From positions 3,844,001 to 3,908,000 of the forward strand of contig NZ_CP075896.1 of the NCBI RefSeq assembly GCF_018604545.1: DNA of 64,000 bases, written 5' to 3'. Shown here piece by piece: positions 1 to 7,058 of the stretch. Below the pieces are notes generated by a model. The model did not search any database. It was not told where the DNA came from and saw only the letters and a program-made list of their open reading frames with translations. The stretch comes from Streptomyces koelreuteriae. Lineage in GTDB: Bacteria > Actinomycetota > Actinomycetes > Streptomycetales > Streptomycetaceae. How positions within the stretch are numbered: position 1 is the stretch's first letter; each line of letters starts with the position of its first letter. The translations under genes were made by a program, and so were the position numbers.

Positions 1-97
1 CCGGCACACCGGGAGCGCCGGAGCGCGCGGCGGCCCGCCGGGGCTGAGCGGCTCCGTACGCGCGAAGCCGCTCGTACCCACGAAGCGGCTCACCGGG

Positions 98-1207
98 TCA
101 CTTCAGGCCGATCGCCCGGCACGCCGCGTCGTACTTGGCCGTGCAGATGTCCGACAGCTTGTAGATGTCGTCCGCGACCACCGTGTCCTTGATGTTCCCC
201 TTCGTCAGCGCGACCACGGGCACGAGCTGGGCGGGGATGGCCTTGTGGGTGGGGCTGTCGACCTTGTCGCGGGTGAGGGCGGCGAACTGGATGTCCCGGC
301 CCTGGACCTTGGCCACGGCCATCTCGGCCGCGTTCTCGGCCTCCTGCGGGTAGGACTTGTACACGCTCATGTACTGCTCGCCCGCGATGATCCGCTGCAC
401 CGCCTGGAGCTCCGCGTCCTGCCCGGTGATCGGCGGCAGGTCGCTCACGCCCGCGGCCTCCAGCGCCTTGACGATGCCGCCGGCCATGCCGTCGTTGGCG
501 GAGTAGACGGCGGCGATGTCGTCCTTGCCGATCGCCTGGATCGCCTCGGCCATGTTGGCCTCGGCGTTCTCCGGCTTCCAGTCCTTGGTGTCGAAGGACT
601 GCGCGATCGTCACCTTGCCGTTCAGCTCGGACATCGCGCCCGCCTTGAACTGCTTGGCGTTCGGGTCGGTCGACGAGCCGTTCATCATGACGATCTTGTC
701 GGAGAGGCTCGCGTCCTCGCCGATGGCCTCCAGCAGGGTGCGCCCCTGGACCTCGCCGACCAGCTCGTTGTCGAAGGAGATGTACGCCTCGATCGGGCCC
801 TCGGCCAGCCGGTCGTAGGCGATGACCGGGATGCCGGCCTCCTTGGCCTTCTTGACGCCGCTCGCGATGGCCTGGGAGTCGACCGCGTCCAGCAGGATGA
901 CGTCGACCCGGTCGTCGATCATCTTCTGCATCTGGCTCGCCTGGGTGTCGGCGTTCGCCTCGGCGTTGGCGTACTCGACGCGGCCCTTGTTGTTGGTGAG
1001 GGACTCGACCTTCGTCTTGATGATCGGGTAGTCGAAGTTCTCGTACCGGGTGTTCGCCTTCTCCGGGAGCAGCAGGCCCACCGTGATGTCGTTGCCCTTG
1101 GCCGGGCTCGCGTCGTCACTGCTCCCCGTCGCGTTGAGCGCGCCGCACCCGGCGAGCGTGACGGACATCGCGGCCGCGGCCACGGATATGGAGATACGAC
1201 GACGCAT
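98..1207 (-). CDS. Sugar ABC transporter substrate-binding lipoprotein (xylose/ribose type)
   Basis: Periplasmic-binding-protein-like lipoprotein of 369 aa that would capture a sugar outside the membrane and hand it to an ABC importer. A basic N-terminus and hydrophobic stretch end in the lipobox LAGC with Cys21 as the lipidation site. The mature part is a type 1 binding fold (Peripla_BP_4), and the spacing of VILLDAVDSQAI, IPVIAYDRLAEGP and AAVYSANDGMAGG fits the XylF/ChvE branch. The usual partners (ATPase and permease) would lie downstream, beyond the left edge. ATG start preceded by a 270-nt leader. The class is well supported; the exact sugar is inferred. Confidence 0.9.
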   Translation of the reverse strand: MRRRISISVAAAAMSVTLAGCGALNATGSSDDASPAKGNDITVGLLLPEKANTRYENFDYPIIKTKVESLTNNKGRVEYANAEANADTQASQMQKMIDDRVDVILLDAVDSQAIASGVKKAKEAGIPVIAYDRLAEGPIEAYISFDNELVGEVQGRTLLEAIGEDASLSDKIVMMNGSSTDPNAKQFKAGAMSELNGKVTIAQSFDTKDWKPENAEANMAEAIQAIGKDDIAAVYSANDGMAGGIVKALEAAGVSDLPPITGQDAELQAVQRIIAGEQYMSVYKSYPQEAENAAEMAVAKVQGRDIQFAALTRDKVDSPTHKAIPAQLVPVVALTKGNIKDTVVADDIYKLSDICTAKYDAACRAIGLK

Positions 1208-1322
1208 GTCGGGAGCTCACTTCACGTGTGATTCGGACGTGGGCACAGCTTTGTGGCCCATGTGACTGAAAAGCCAACGCGGACGCGGCCCCCAGCGTCA
1301 AGCGGAAGCACTTAACGAGATG

Positions 1323-1348
1323 ACAACACCACGCTCCGCGAGTGTTGT
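1323..1348. promoter_or_regulatory. Inverted repeat upstream of the sugar-binding protein gene (candidate operator)
   Basis: ACAACAC and GTGTTGT form perfect 7-bp arms around a 12-bp spacer, about 115 bp upstream of the lipoprotein start. Sugar importer genes in streptomycetes are commonly repressed by ROK or LacI proteins binding such repeats. The regulator is not in the window. Confidence 0.35.
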
Positions 1349-1431
1349 GAAGACTCTGCGGAATCATCTCCAACTTCCCTGCACGGGCCACTCATCGACG
1401 GGAGAACCGGCGAAAGGGGTCCAAGGCACGC

Positions 1432-1465
1432 GAAAGGGGCCGGGAGTCGCCTCCCGGCCCCTTTC
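1432..1465 (-). terminator. Terminator of the dnaK operon
   Basis: Perfect 15-bp stem (1432-1446 with 1451-1465) closed by the tetraloop TCGC, just after the hspR stop codon. It has no long T run, as is usual in streptomycetes. It separates the heat-shock operon from the sugar-binding gene on the same strand. Confidence 0.75.
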
Positions 1466-1482
1466 TCTGGCTCACGCGTGGG

Positions 1483-1941
1483 TCAGTCCGACTGCTGCCG
1501 CTTCGGCCGCCACACCACCAGCGCGCTGCTCTGCTGTACCTCCTGGTACGGCACGAGGTCGCGGCGGTACGACGCGTGCACCGCCGCCTCGCGCTGGCGC
1601 ATCGCCGCCGCCGCGCCGTCGAGCGCGTTCTGCAGCTCGGCCGCACGGGCCTGGAGCGCGGCGACCTGGTTCTCCAGTTCGATGATGCGCTTGATGCCCG
1701 CGAGGTTGATGCCCTCGTCCTGCGACAACTGCTGCACCTGACGGAGCAGTTGGATGTCGCGGGCCGAGTAACGCCGGCCCCGGCCGGCGGTGCGATCGGG
1801 GGACACCAGGCCCAAGCGGTCGTACTGGCGCAGGGTCTGGGGGTGCAGGCCGGACAGCTGGGCCGCCACCGAGATGACGTAGACCGGGGTTTCCTCGGTC
1901 AGTTCATACGGATTGCGCCGACGACCGTCCATCTGACTCAT
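1483..1941 (-). CDS. hspR: HspR, MerR-family heat-shock repressor
   Basis: Autoregulatory repressor of the dnaK operon, 152 aa. An N-terminal MerR winged helix (about residues 20-90, with LSGLHPQTLRQYDRLGLVSP) is followed by a coiled-coil region rich in Gln/Ala. It is the last gene of dnaK-grpE-dnaJ-hspR, and its start overlaps the dnaJ stop by 4 nt, indicating translational coupling. In Streptomyces HspR binds HAIR repeats with DnaK as co-repressor; two such repeats lie upstream of dnaK here. Met4 is an alternative start. The identification is secure from sequence and context. Confidence 0.96.
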   Translation of the reverse strand: MSQMDGRRRNPYELTEETPVYVISVAAQLSGLHPQTLRQYDRLGLVSPDRTAGRGRRYSARDIQLLRQVQQLSQDEGINLAGIKRIIELENQVAALQARAAELQNALDGAAAAMRQREAAVHASYRRDLVPYQEVQQSSALVVWRPKRQQSD

Positions 1942-3122
1942 GCTCCCTTCGCGGCCTGGAACAGATCCGCCCGCGGATCCTCACCCGAAGTCGCCTCGCG
2001 ATACGCCTCGAGCGCGTCACGAGCCTTCCCCGTCAGGTCCGTCGGAACACTCACTTCGACGGTGACCAGAAGGTCCCCGCGGGTGCCGTCCTTGCGGACC
2101 GCGCCCTTGCCCCGGGCACGCATGGTGCGGCCGTTGGGCGTCCCCGGCGGGAGCTTCAGCGTGACGGGCGGGCCGCCCAGCGTCGGCACCCGGACCTCGC
2201 CGCCGAGGGCGGCCTCGGCGAAGGTCACCGGGACGGTGACGGTGAGGTTGTCGTCCTTACGGCCGAACACCGGGTGGGCGTCGACATGGACGACCACGTA
2301 CAGATCGCCCGCCGGGCCGCCCCGCTCACCGGGCGCGCCCTTGCCGCGCAGCCGGATCCGCTGGCCGTCGCTGACGCCCGCGGGGATGCGCACCTGCATG
2401 GTCCGCGAGGACTTGGCCCGGCCGCTGCCCTTGCAGACCTCGCAGGCGTGCTCCGCGATCAGGCCGCGGCCCTTGCAGTCCGGGCAGGGGTCGGTGAGGG
2501 AGAAGCCACCGCCGCTGCCCCGGGCGACCTGCCCGGTGCCGACGCAGGTCGGGCACACACGCGGTGTGCCGTTCTTGTCGCCGGTGCCCGAGCAGGCCTT
2601 GCAGGGCGACTGCGAGGACATGCGCAGCGGGACCGTCGCGCCCTCGATCGCCTCGGTGAAGCTGAGCGTGACCTCGGACTCGATGTCCTGGCCGCGCCGC
2701 GGGTTCGTGCGCGTCCCCGCGCCCGTACCGCCGCGGTTGAACAGGCCCCCGAAGACGTCACCGATCCCGCCGCCGAAGCCGCCGGCTCCCTGTCCTTGGC
2801 CCTGGGCGCCGCCTCCGAAGAGGTCGCCCAGGTCGAAGTTGAAGGAGCCGCCGCCTCCGCCGGGCCCCGGCCTGAAGCCGCCGTTGCCGAAGAGGGCGCG
2901 TGCCTCGTCGTACTCCTTGCGCTTCTTGGGGTCGCCGAGAATGTCGTTGGCCTCGGAGATCTCCTTGAAGCGCTCCTCCGCCTTCGCGTTTCCCGTGTTG
3001 GCGTCCGGGTGGTTCTCGCGGGCGAGCTTCCGGTACGCCTTCTTGATCTCGGCGTCGGTGGCGTCCTTGGGGACGCCGAGGACCTTGTAGTAGTCCTTCT
3101 CGATGAAGTCCTTGGTGCTCAT
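1938..3122 (-). CDS. dnaJ: Chaperone DnaJ (Hsp40)
   Basis: Co-chaperone of 394 aa that delivers substrates to DnaK and stimulates its ATPase. The J domain (residues about 9-75) has the HPD triad at 38-40. A Gly/Phe-rich linker follows, with long Gly runs around residues 83-130. The zinc domain has four CxxCxGxG repeats (CKACSGTG, CPTCVGTG, CPDCKGRG, CEVCKGSG). Two C-terminal substrate-binding domains complete a type I DnaJ of full length. It sits between grpE (36-nt gap) and hspR (4-nt overlap) in the heat-shock operon. Confidence 0.97.
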   Translation of the reverse strand: MSTKDFIEKDYYKVLGVPKDATDAEIKKAYRKLARENHPDANTGNAKAEERFKEISEANDILGDPKKRKEYDEARALFGNGGFRPGPGGGGGSFNFDLGDLFGGGAQGQGQGAGGFGGGIGDVFGGLFNRGGTGAGTRTNPRRGQDIESEVTLSFTEAIEGATVPLRMSSQSPCKACSGTGDKNGTPRVCPTCVGTGQVARGSGGGFSLTDPCPDCKGRGLIAEHACEVCKGSGRAKSSRTMQVRIPAGVSDGQRIRLRGKGAPGERGGPAGDLYVVVHVDAHPVFGRKDDNLTVTVPVTFAEAALGGEVRVPTLGGPPVTLKLPPGTPNGRTMRARGKGAVRKDGTRGDLLVTVEVSVPTDLTGKARDALEAYREATSGEDPRADLFQAAKGA

Positions 3123-3158
3123 CCTCGACGCCCCTCCTTCCTGTCGTCCGTGATGACG

Positions 3159-3809
3159 TCAGCCCTCGTCCGGGCCACCGCTCTCCTTGTCGTCGGCGTC
3201 GGCGGACTCGTCCGCCTTGACCGTCTGTGCCCCCGGCTGGGGTTCGGCCACGGCCACCCGCGCGGGGCGGATGGTGCGCTCGCCGATCCGGTACCCGGGC
3301 TGCAGAATCGCCACGCACGTCGTCTCGGTGACGTCGGGTGCGTAGCTGTGCATCAGGGCTTCGTGGATCGTCGGGTCGAAGGGCTCACCCTCCTTGCCGA
3401 ACTGCTGCAGGCCCATCTTGGCCGCGGTGCTCTCCAGCGACTCGGCGACGGACTTGAAGCCGCCGACCAGTTCGCCGTGTTCGCGTGCGCGGCCGATGTC
3501 GTCGAGCACGGGCAGGAGCTCGGTCAGGAGGTTCGCGATGGCGATCTCCTTGACCGCGATCCGGTCGCGCTCGACCCGGCGGCGGTAGTTCTGGAACTCG
3601 GCCTGGAGGCGCTGGAGGTCGCCCGTGCGCTCATTGAGCGCCGTGCGGGCCTGGTCCAGCTGGGCCACCAGGGCCACGTCCTGTCCCGTGTCCCCGGCCG
3701 GGGCCGCCGCCTCCTCGGAGGGGGCGGCCTTCGGCTCGGCGTCATCGGAGGTGGCGCCGGAAGGGACGTCGGGCTGCTGCTCGTCGAAGCCCGGGGTCTC
3801 CTCCGTCAC
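3159..3809 (-). CDS. grpE: Nucleotide exchange factor GrpE
   Basis: Exchange factor for DnaK, 216 aa. An acidic, disordered N-terminus rich in Glu/Ala/Pro (about 60 residues) precedes a long coiled coil (DQARTALNERTGDLQRLQAE onward). The beta-domain shows the family pattern in FDPTIHEALM and the PGYRIGERTIRPARVAVAEP stretch. The start overlaps the dnaK stop by 4 nt, so translation is probably coupled. Its length is typical for actinobacterial GrpE. Confidence 0.96.
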   Translation of the reverse strand: MTEETPGFDEQQPDVPSGATSDDAEPKAAPSEEAAAPAGDTGQDVALVAQLDQARTALNERTGDLQRLQAEFQNYRRRVERDRIAVKEIAIANLLTELLPVLDDIGRAREHGELVGGFKSVAESLESTAAKMGLQQFGKEGEPFDPTIHEALMHSYAPDVTETTCVAILQPGYRIGERTIRPARVAVAEPQPGAQTVKADESADADDKESGGPDEG

Positions 3810-5662
3810 GCGGCACCGTCCTTCCGGTCCTCGTCGACGATCTCGGCGTCGACGACGTCGTCGTCGGCCTTGGCGTCACCGGCACCGGCACCCGCGCCGG
3901 CTCCGGCGGCGCCGTCGGCCTGCGCGGCGTTCGCGTCGGCGTACATGGCCTGGCCGAGCTTCTGCGAGACGGCCGCGACCTTCTCCGTGGCGGTGCGGAT
4001 CTCGGCCGAGTCCTCGCCCTTGAGCTTCTCCTTCAGCTCATTGACGGCCTCTTCGACCTCGGTCTTGATCTCGCCCGGGACCTTGTCCTCGTTGTCCTTG
4101 AGGAACTTCTCGGTCTGGTAGACGAGCTGCTCGCCCTGGTTGCGGGACTCGGCGGCCTCGCGGCGCTTGTGGTCCTCCTCCGCGTACTGCTCGGCCTCCT
4201 GGCGCATGCGGTCGACCTCGTCCTTCGGCAGCGAGGAGCCGCCGGTGACGGTCATCTTCTGCTCCTTGCCGGTGCCGAGGTCCTTCGCCGTGACGTGCAT
4301 GATGCCGTTGGCGTCGATGTCGAAGGACACCTCGATCTGCGGGACGCCGCGGGGCGCCGGGGGCAGACCGGTCAGCTCGAACATCCCGAGCTTCTTGTTG
4401 TACGCCGCGATCTCGCGCTCGCCCTGGTAGACCTGGATCTGCACGGAGGGCTGGTTGTCCTCGGCGGTGGTGAAGATCTCGGACCGCTTGGTCGGGATCG
4501 TCGTGTTCCGCTCGATGAGCTTGGTCATGATGCCGCCCTTGGTCTCGATACCGAGGGACAGCGGGGTGACGTCGAGGAGCAGGACGTCCTTGACCTCGCC
4601 CTTGAGGACACCGGCCTGCAGGGCGGCGCCGATGGCGACGACCTCGTCCGGGTTGACGCCCTTGTTGGCGTCCTTGCCGCCGGTCAGGTCCTTGACCAGC
4701 TCGGCGACGGCGGGCATACGCGTGGAGCCACCGACGAGAACGACGTGGTCGATCTCGGAGAGGTTGATCCCGGCGTCCTTGATGACGTTGTGGAACGGCG
4801 TCTTGCAGCGCTCCAGCAGGTCCGCGGTCAGCTGCTGGAACTGGGCGCGGGTGAGCTTCTCGTCGAGGTGCAGGGGGCCCTCGGCGGAGGCGGTGATGTA
4901 GGGCAGGTTGATCGAGGTCTCGGTGGACGAGGACAGCTCGATCTTCGCCTTCTCGGCGGCCTCGCGCAGACGCTGCAGGGCCATCTTGTCCTTGCCCAGG
5001 TCCACGCCGTGGCCGGACTGGAACTGCTGGACCAGGTAGTCGACGATGCGCTGGTCCCAGTCGTCACCACCGAGGTGGTTGTCACCGTTGGTGGCCTTCA
5101 CCTCGACGACGCCGTCGCCGATCTCCAGCAGCGAGACGTCGAACGTACCGCCACCGAGGTCGAAGACCAGGATGGTCTGGTCGTCCTTGTCGAGGCCGTA
5201 CGCCAGAGCGGCCGCGGTGGGCTCGTTGACGATGCGCAGGACGTTGAGGCCCGCGATCTCGCCGGCCTCCTTCGTCGCCTGACGCTCGGAGTCGTTGAAG
5301 TACGCCGGGACGGTGATGACCGCGTCGGTCACCTTCTCGCCCAGGTAGGACTCGGCGTCCCGCTTCAGCTTCTGGAGCACGAAGGCGCTGATCTGCTGCG
5401 GGTTGAAGGGCTTCCCGTCGAGCTCGATCTTCCAGTCCGTGCCCATGTGCCGCTTGACGGAGCGGATGGTCCGGTCCACGTTCGTGACCGCCTGGCGCTT
5501 GGCCACCTCTCCGACGAGCACTTCACCGTTCTTGGCGAAGGCGACGACGGACGGCGTGGTCCTGGCGCCCTCGGCGTTGGTGATGACGGTGGGCTCGCCG
5601 CCCTCCAGAACGCTGACGACGGAGTTAGTCGTGCCCAGGTCGATGCCGACCGCACGTGCCAT
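3806..5662 (-). CDS. dnaK: Chaperone DnaK (Hsp70)
   Basis: ATP-dependent Hsp70 chaperone, 618 aa. The start is the ATG at 5662 (MARAVGIDLGTTNSVVSV), which has a strong ribosome site GGAGGA 8 nt upstream; an in-frame extension to 5701 would run through the operator and is not credible. The phosphate-1 loop GIDLGTTN, the signature IFDLGGGTFD-like VFDLGGGTFDVS and VVLVGGSTRMP are present, then the substrate domain and an acidic tail ending in DAEIVDEDRKDGAA. It is the first gene of the operon, controlled by two HspR-type HAIR repeats upstream. Confidence 0.98.
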   Translation of the reverse strand: MARAVGIDLGTTNSVVSVLEGGEPTVITNAEGARTTPSVVAFAKNGEVLVGEVAKRQAVTNVDRTIRSVKRHMGTDWKIELDGKPFNPQQISAFVLQKLKRDAESYLGEKVTDAVITVPAYFNDSERQATKEAGEIAGLNVLRIVNEPTAAALAYGLDKDDQTILVFDLGGGTFDVSLLEIGDGVVEVKATNGDNHLGGDDWDQRIVDYLVQQFQSGHGVDLGKDKMALQRLREAAEKAKIELSSSTETSINLPYITASAEGPLHLDEKLTRAQFQQLTADLLERCKTPFHNVIKDAGINLSEIDHVVLVGGSTRMPAVAELVKDLTGGKDANKGVNPDEVVAIGAALQAGVLKGEVKDVLLLDVTPLSLGIETKGGIMTKLIERNTTIPTKRSEIFTTAEDNQPSVQIQVYQGEREIAAYNKKLGMFELTGLPPAPRGVPQIEVSFDIDANGIMHVTAKDLGTGKEQKMTVTGGSSLPKDEVDRMRQEAEQYAEEDHKRREAAESRNQGEQLVYQTEKFLKDNEDKVPGEIKTEVEEAVNELKEKLKGEDSAEIRTATEKVAAVSQKLGQAMYADANAAQADGAAGAGAGAGAGDAKADDDVVDAEIVDEDRKDGAA

Positions 5663-5681
5663 GGTTGATTCCTCCAGCTGA

Positions 5682-5702
5682 CTTGAGTGGAACGGACTCA
5701 AG
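5682..5702. promoter_or_regulatory. HspR operator (HAIR 1) upstream of dnaK
   Basis: Perfect CTTGAGT-N7-ACTCAAG, the consensus HspR-associated inverted repeat, 20 bp upstream of the dnaK start codon. Position and sequence match the autoregulated heat-shock operon of Streptomyces. Confidence 0.93.
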
Positions 5703-5733
5703 TGTGCACGACCGCCCCCGACCGGTCAACAGA

Positions 5734-5754
5734 GGTGAGTCGACCTCACTCAAC
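5734..5754. promoter_or_regulatory. Second HAIR-like HspR operator
   Basis: GGTGAGT-N7-ACTCAAC keeps the GAGT/ACTC cores and the 7-bp spacer of HAIR with changed outer bases. Its centre lies 52 bp from the centre of HAIR 1, about five helical turns. It ends 2 bp before the stop codon of the preceding gene, so the whole dnaK control region fits into about 90 bp. Confidence 0.8.
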
Positions 5755-5756
5755 TC

Positions 5757-6794
5757 TTATCCGTTCCTTACACGCAACGGGGCTCTGACCTGCGGCGACA
5801 TCTCACGCCGGGGAGCCCGGGGGCCTCGGGAGGAGTACATCGAGACGCGTGACACACCGAGGACGACGACGAGTGCCGCCCCCGCCACCCACCACAGCGC
5901 GTCGTCGCCGACCCAGCCGGCGTGCGCGAGTACCCCGACGGTCACCCCCGACAACGCCCCGGCCCCCAGCAGCAGGCTCGCCCCCGGCGCGGTCAGCCCG
6001 AGCCGCCGCAGCCGGTGCGCCAGATGGTCGGGGCCGCCGCGCAGAACGGCCCGCCCGGCCATCCGCCGCGACAACAGCACCAGCCCGGCGTCGGCGCACA
6101 CCAGGGCGGTCAGCGCGAACAGCACCCCCGCGCTCTCCCCGAGCCCGGACCCGGCCCGCGCGTACACGGCCCCCAGGGCGATCACGAACCCCGCGGGCAT
6201 GGCCCCGCACGCCCCGAGCCCGACCCGGGCCGGATGCCAGTTGTGCATGAGGAACCCGGTCAGCGCGGCGGCCAGCACGCTCATCAGTACGGCGATCCCG
6301 TCCATCACCTCCACCGCCGCGCAGACCCCCACCCCGAACGCGGTCACGACCCCCACGGTCCCGGCGAGCCCGTCGGCGTGATCGACCCCCCGGAACCCCA
6401 GGCTCAGCCCCGCGGCCCACACGACGGCCAGCAGCCCGGTCCCCACACCCGTCTCCCCGTACGGCACGACGCACGCGGCCGCCACGGCCGTACCGGCGAA
6501 CAGCACCCGCCGCCGCAGCCGCCACACGTCGTCGACCAGCCCGAGCAGGGCGACCGCGCCCCCGGCGACGAGCAGCTCGCGCACCTCGCCCCCGACGGGC
6601 ACGCCCTCGACCCAGCCGTAGGCGATCACCACCGCCCCGGTGACCATCACGACGGCCACGCCCCCGGACAGCGGCACCTCCCGCTGCCGCCGCCGGTCGA
6701 CCAGACGCGACCAGCGGGCGGGCGTCCGGAGGAGGGCGGCGAGCAGGGCGGTGAGCAGGAGAGCGATGGCGGCGGCAGCGATCCCGTAGAGCAC
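5757..6794 (-). CDS. WecA/MraY-like polyprenyl-phosphate sugar-1-phosphate transferase family protein
   Basis: Integral membrane protein of 345 aa with about ten hydrophobic segments, of the glycosyltransferase 4 family that moves a sugar-1-phosphate from a UDP-sugar to a lipid phosphate. The segment RRQREVPLSGGVAVV matches the conserved P-x-GG-h-h loop, LLGLVDDVWRLRRR the second Asp-rich motif, and FRGVDHADGLAG the usual NLVDGLDGLA with clear divergence. The C-terminal HRLRRLGL resembles the family's HHRL loop. The altered Asp motif makes the exact donor uncertain. It stands upstream of dnaK on the same strand but outside its control region. Confidence 0.8.
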   Translation of the reverse strand: MLYGIAAAAIALLLTALLAALLRTPARWSRLVDRRRQREVPLSGGVAVVMVTGAVVIAYGWVEGVPVGGEVRELLVAGGAVALLGLVDDVWRLRRRVLFAGTAVAAACVVPYGETGVGTGLLAVVWAAGLSLGFRGVDHADGLAGTVGVVTAFGVGVCAAVEVMDGIAVLMSVLAAALTGFLMHNWHPARVGLGACGAMPAGFVIALGAVYARAGSGLGESAGVLFALTALVCADAGLVLLSRRMAGRAVLRGGPDHLAHRLRRLGLTAPGASLLLGAGALSGVTVGVLAHAGWVGDDALWWVAGAALVVVLGVSRVSMYSSRGPRAPRREMSPQVRAPLRVRNG

Positions 6795-6979
6795 GGATAT
6801 AAAGTTAGGCGGGATTATGACATTTCGGTACGAATAACACGACCGGATCCCCAGTGGATCGCAACCGGATCCCGCCTCCGGATGAACGGTTTCTGAGGCA
6901 ACCCTCAGCGATTCAGATCACCCCCCACCCGGCTACAGTGCGGCGGAGGATAGGGGTAGTCTCAGACGGACTGCATAAG

Positions 6980-7022
6980 TTACCGCTTAGTAATTTCGGG
7001 AACCCTCTGAAACGGAGAGGGT
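6980..7022 (+). promoter_or_regulatory. Leader region of the Fe-S oxidoreductase gene: small palindrome and hairpin
   Basis: TTAC-N6-GTAA at 6980-6993 is followed by an ACCCTCT/AGAGGGT hairpin at 7002-7022, 36 bp before the start codon, in the 264-bp divergent gap between the two membrane protein genes. Either could affect expression of the downstream gene; no known regulator site is recognised. Confidence 0.3.
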
Positions 7023-7058
7023 CCCGACAGAAACCCCTCGCAGGCCCGAGGAGCCCCC

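Noticed and set aside
245..1231. Long plus-strand open frame opposite the sugar-binding gene
   Set aside because: It is a shadow of a well-supported lipoprotein gene, with Arg/Val/Leu/Gly-biased composition and no domain.
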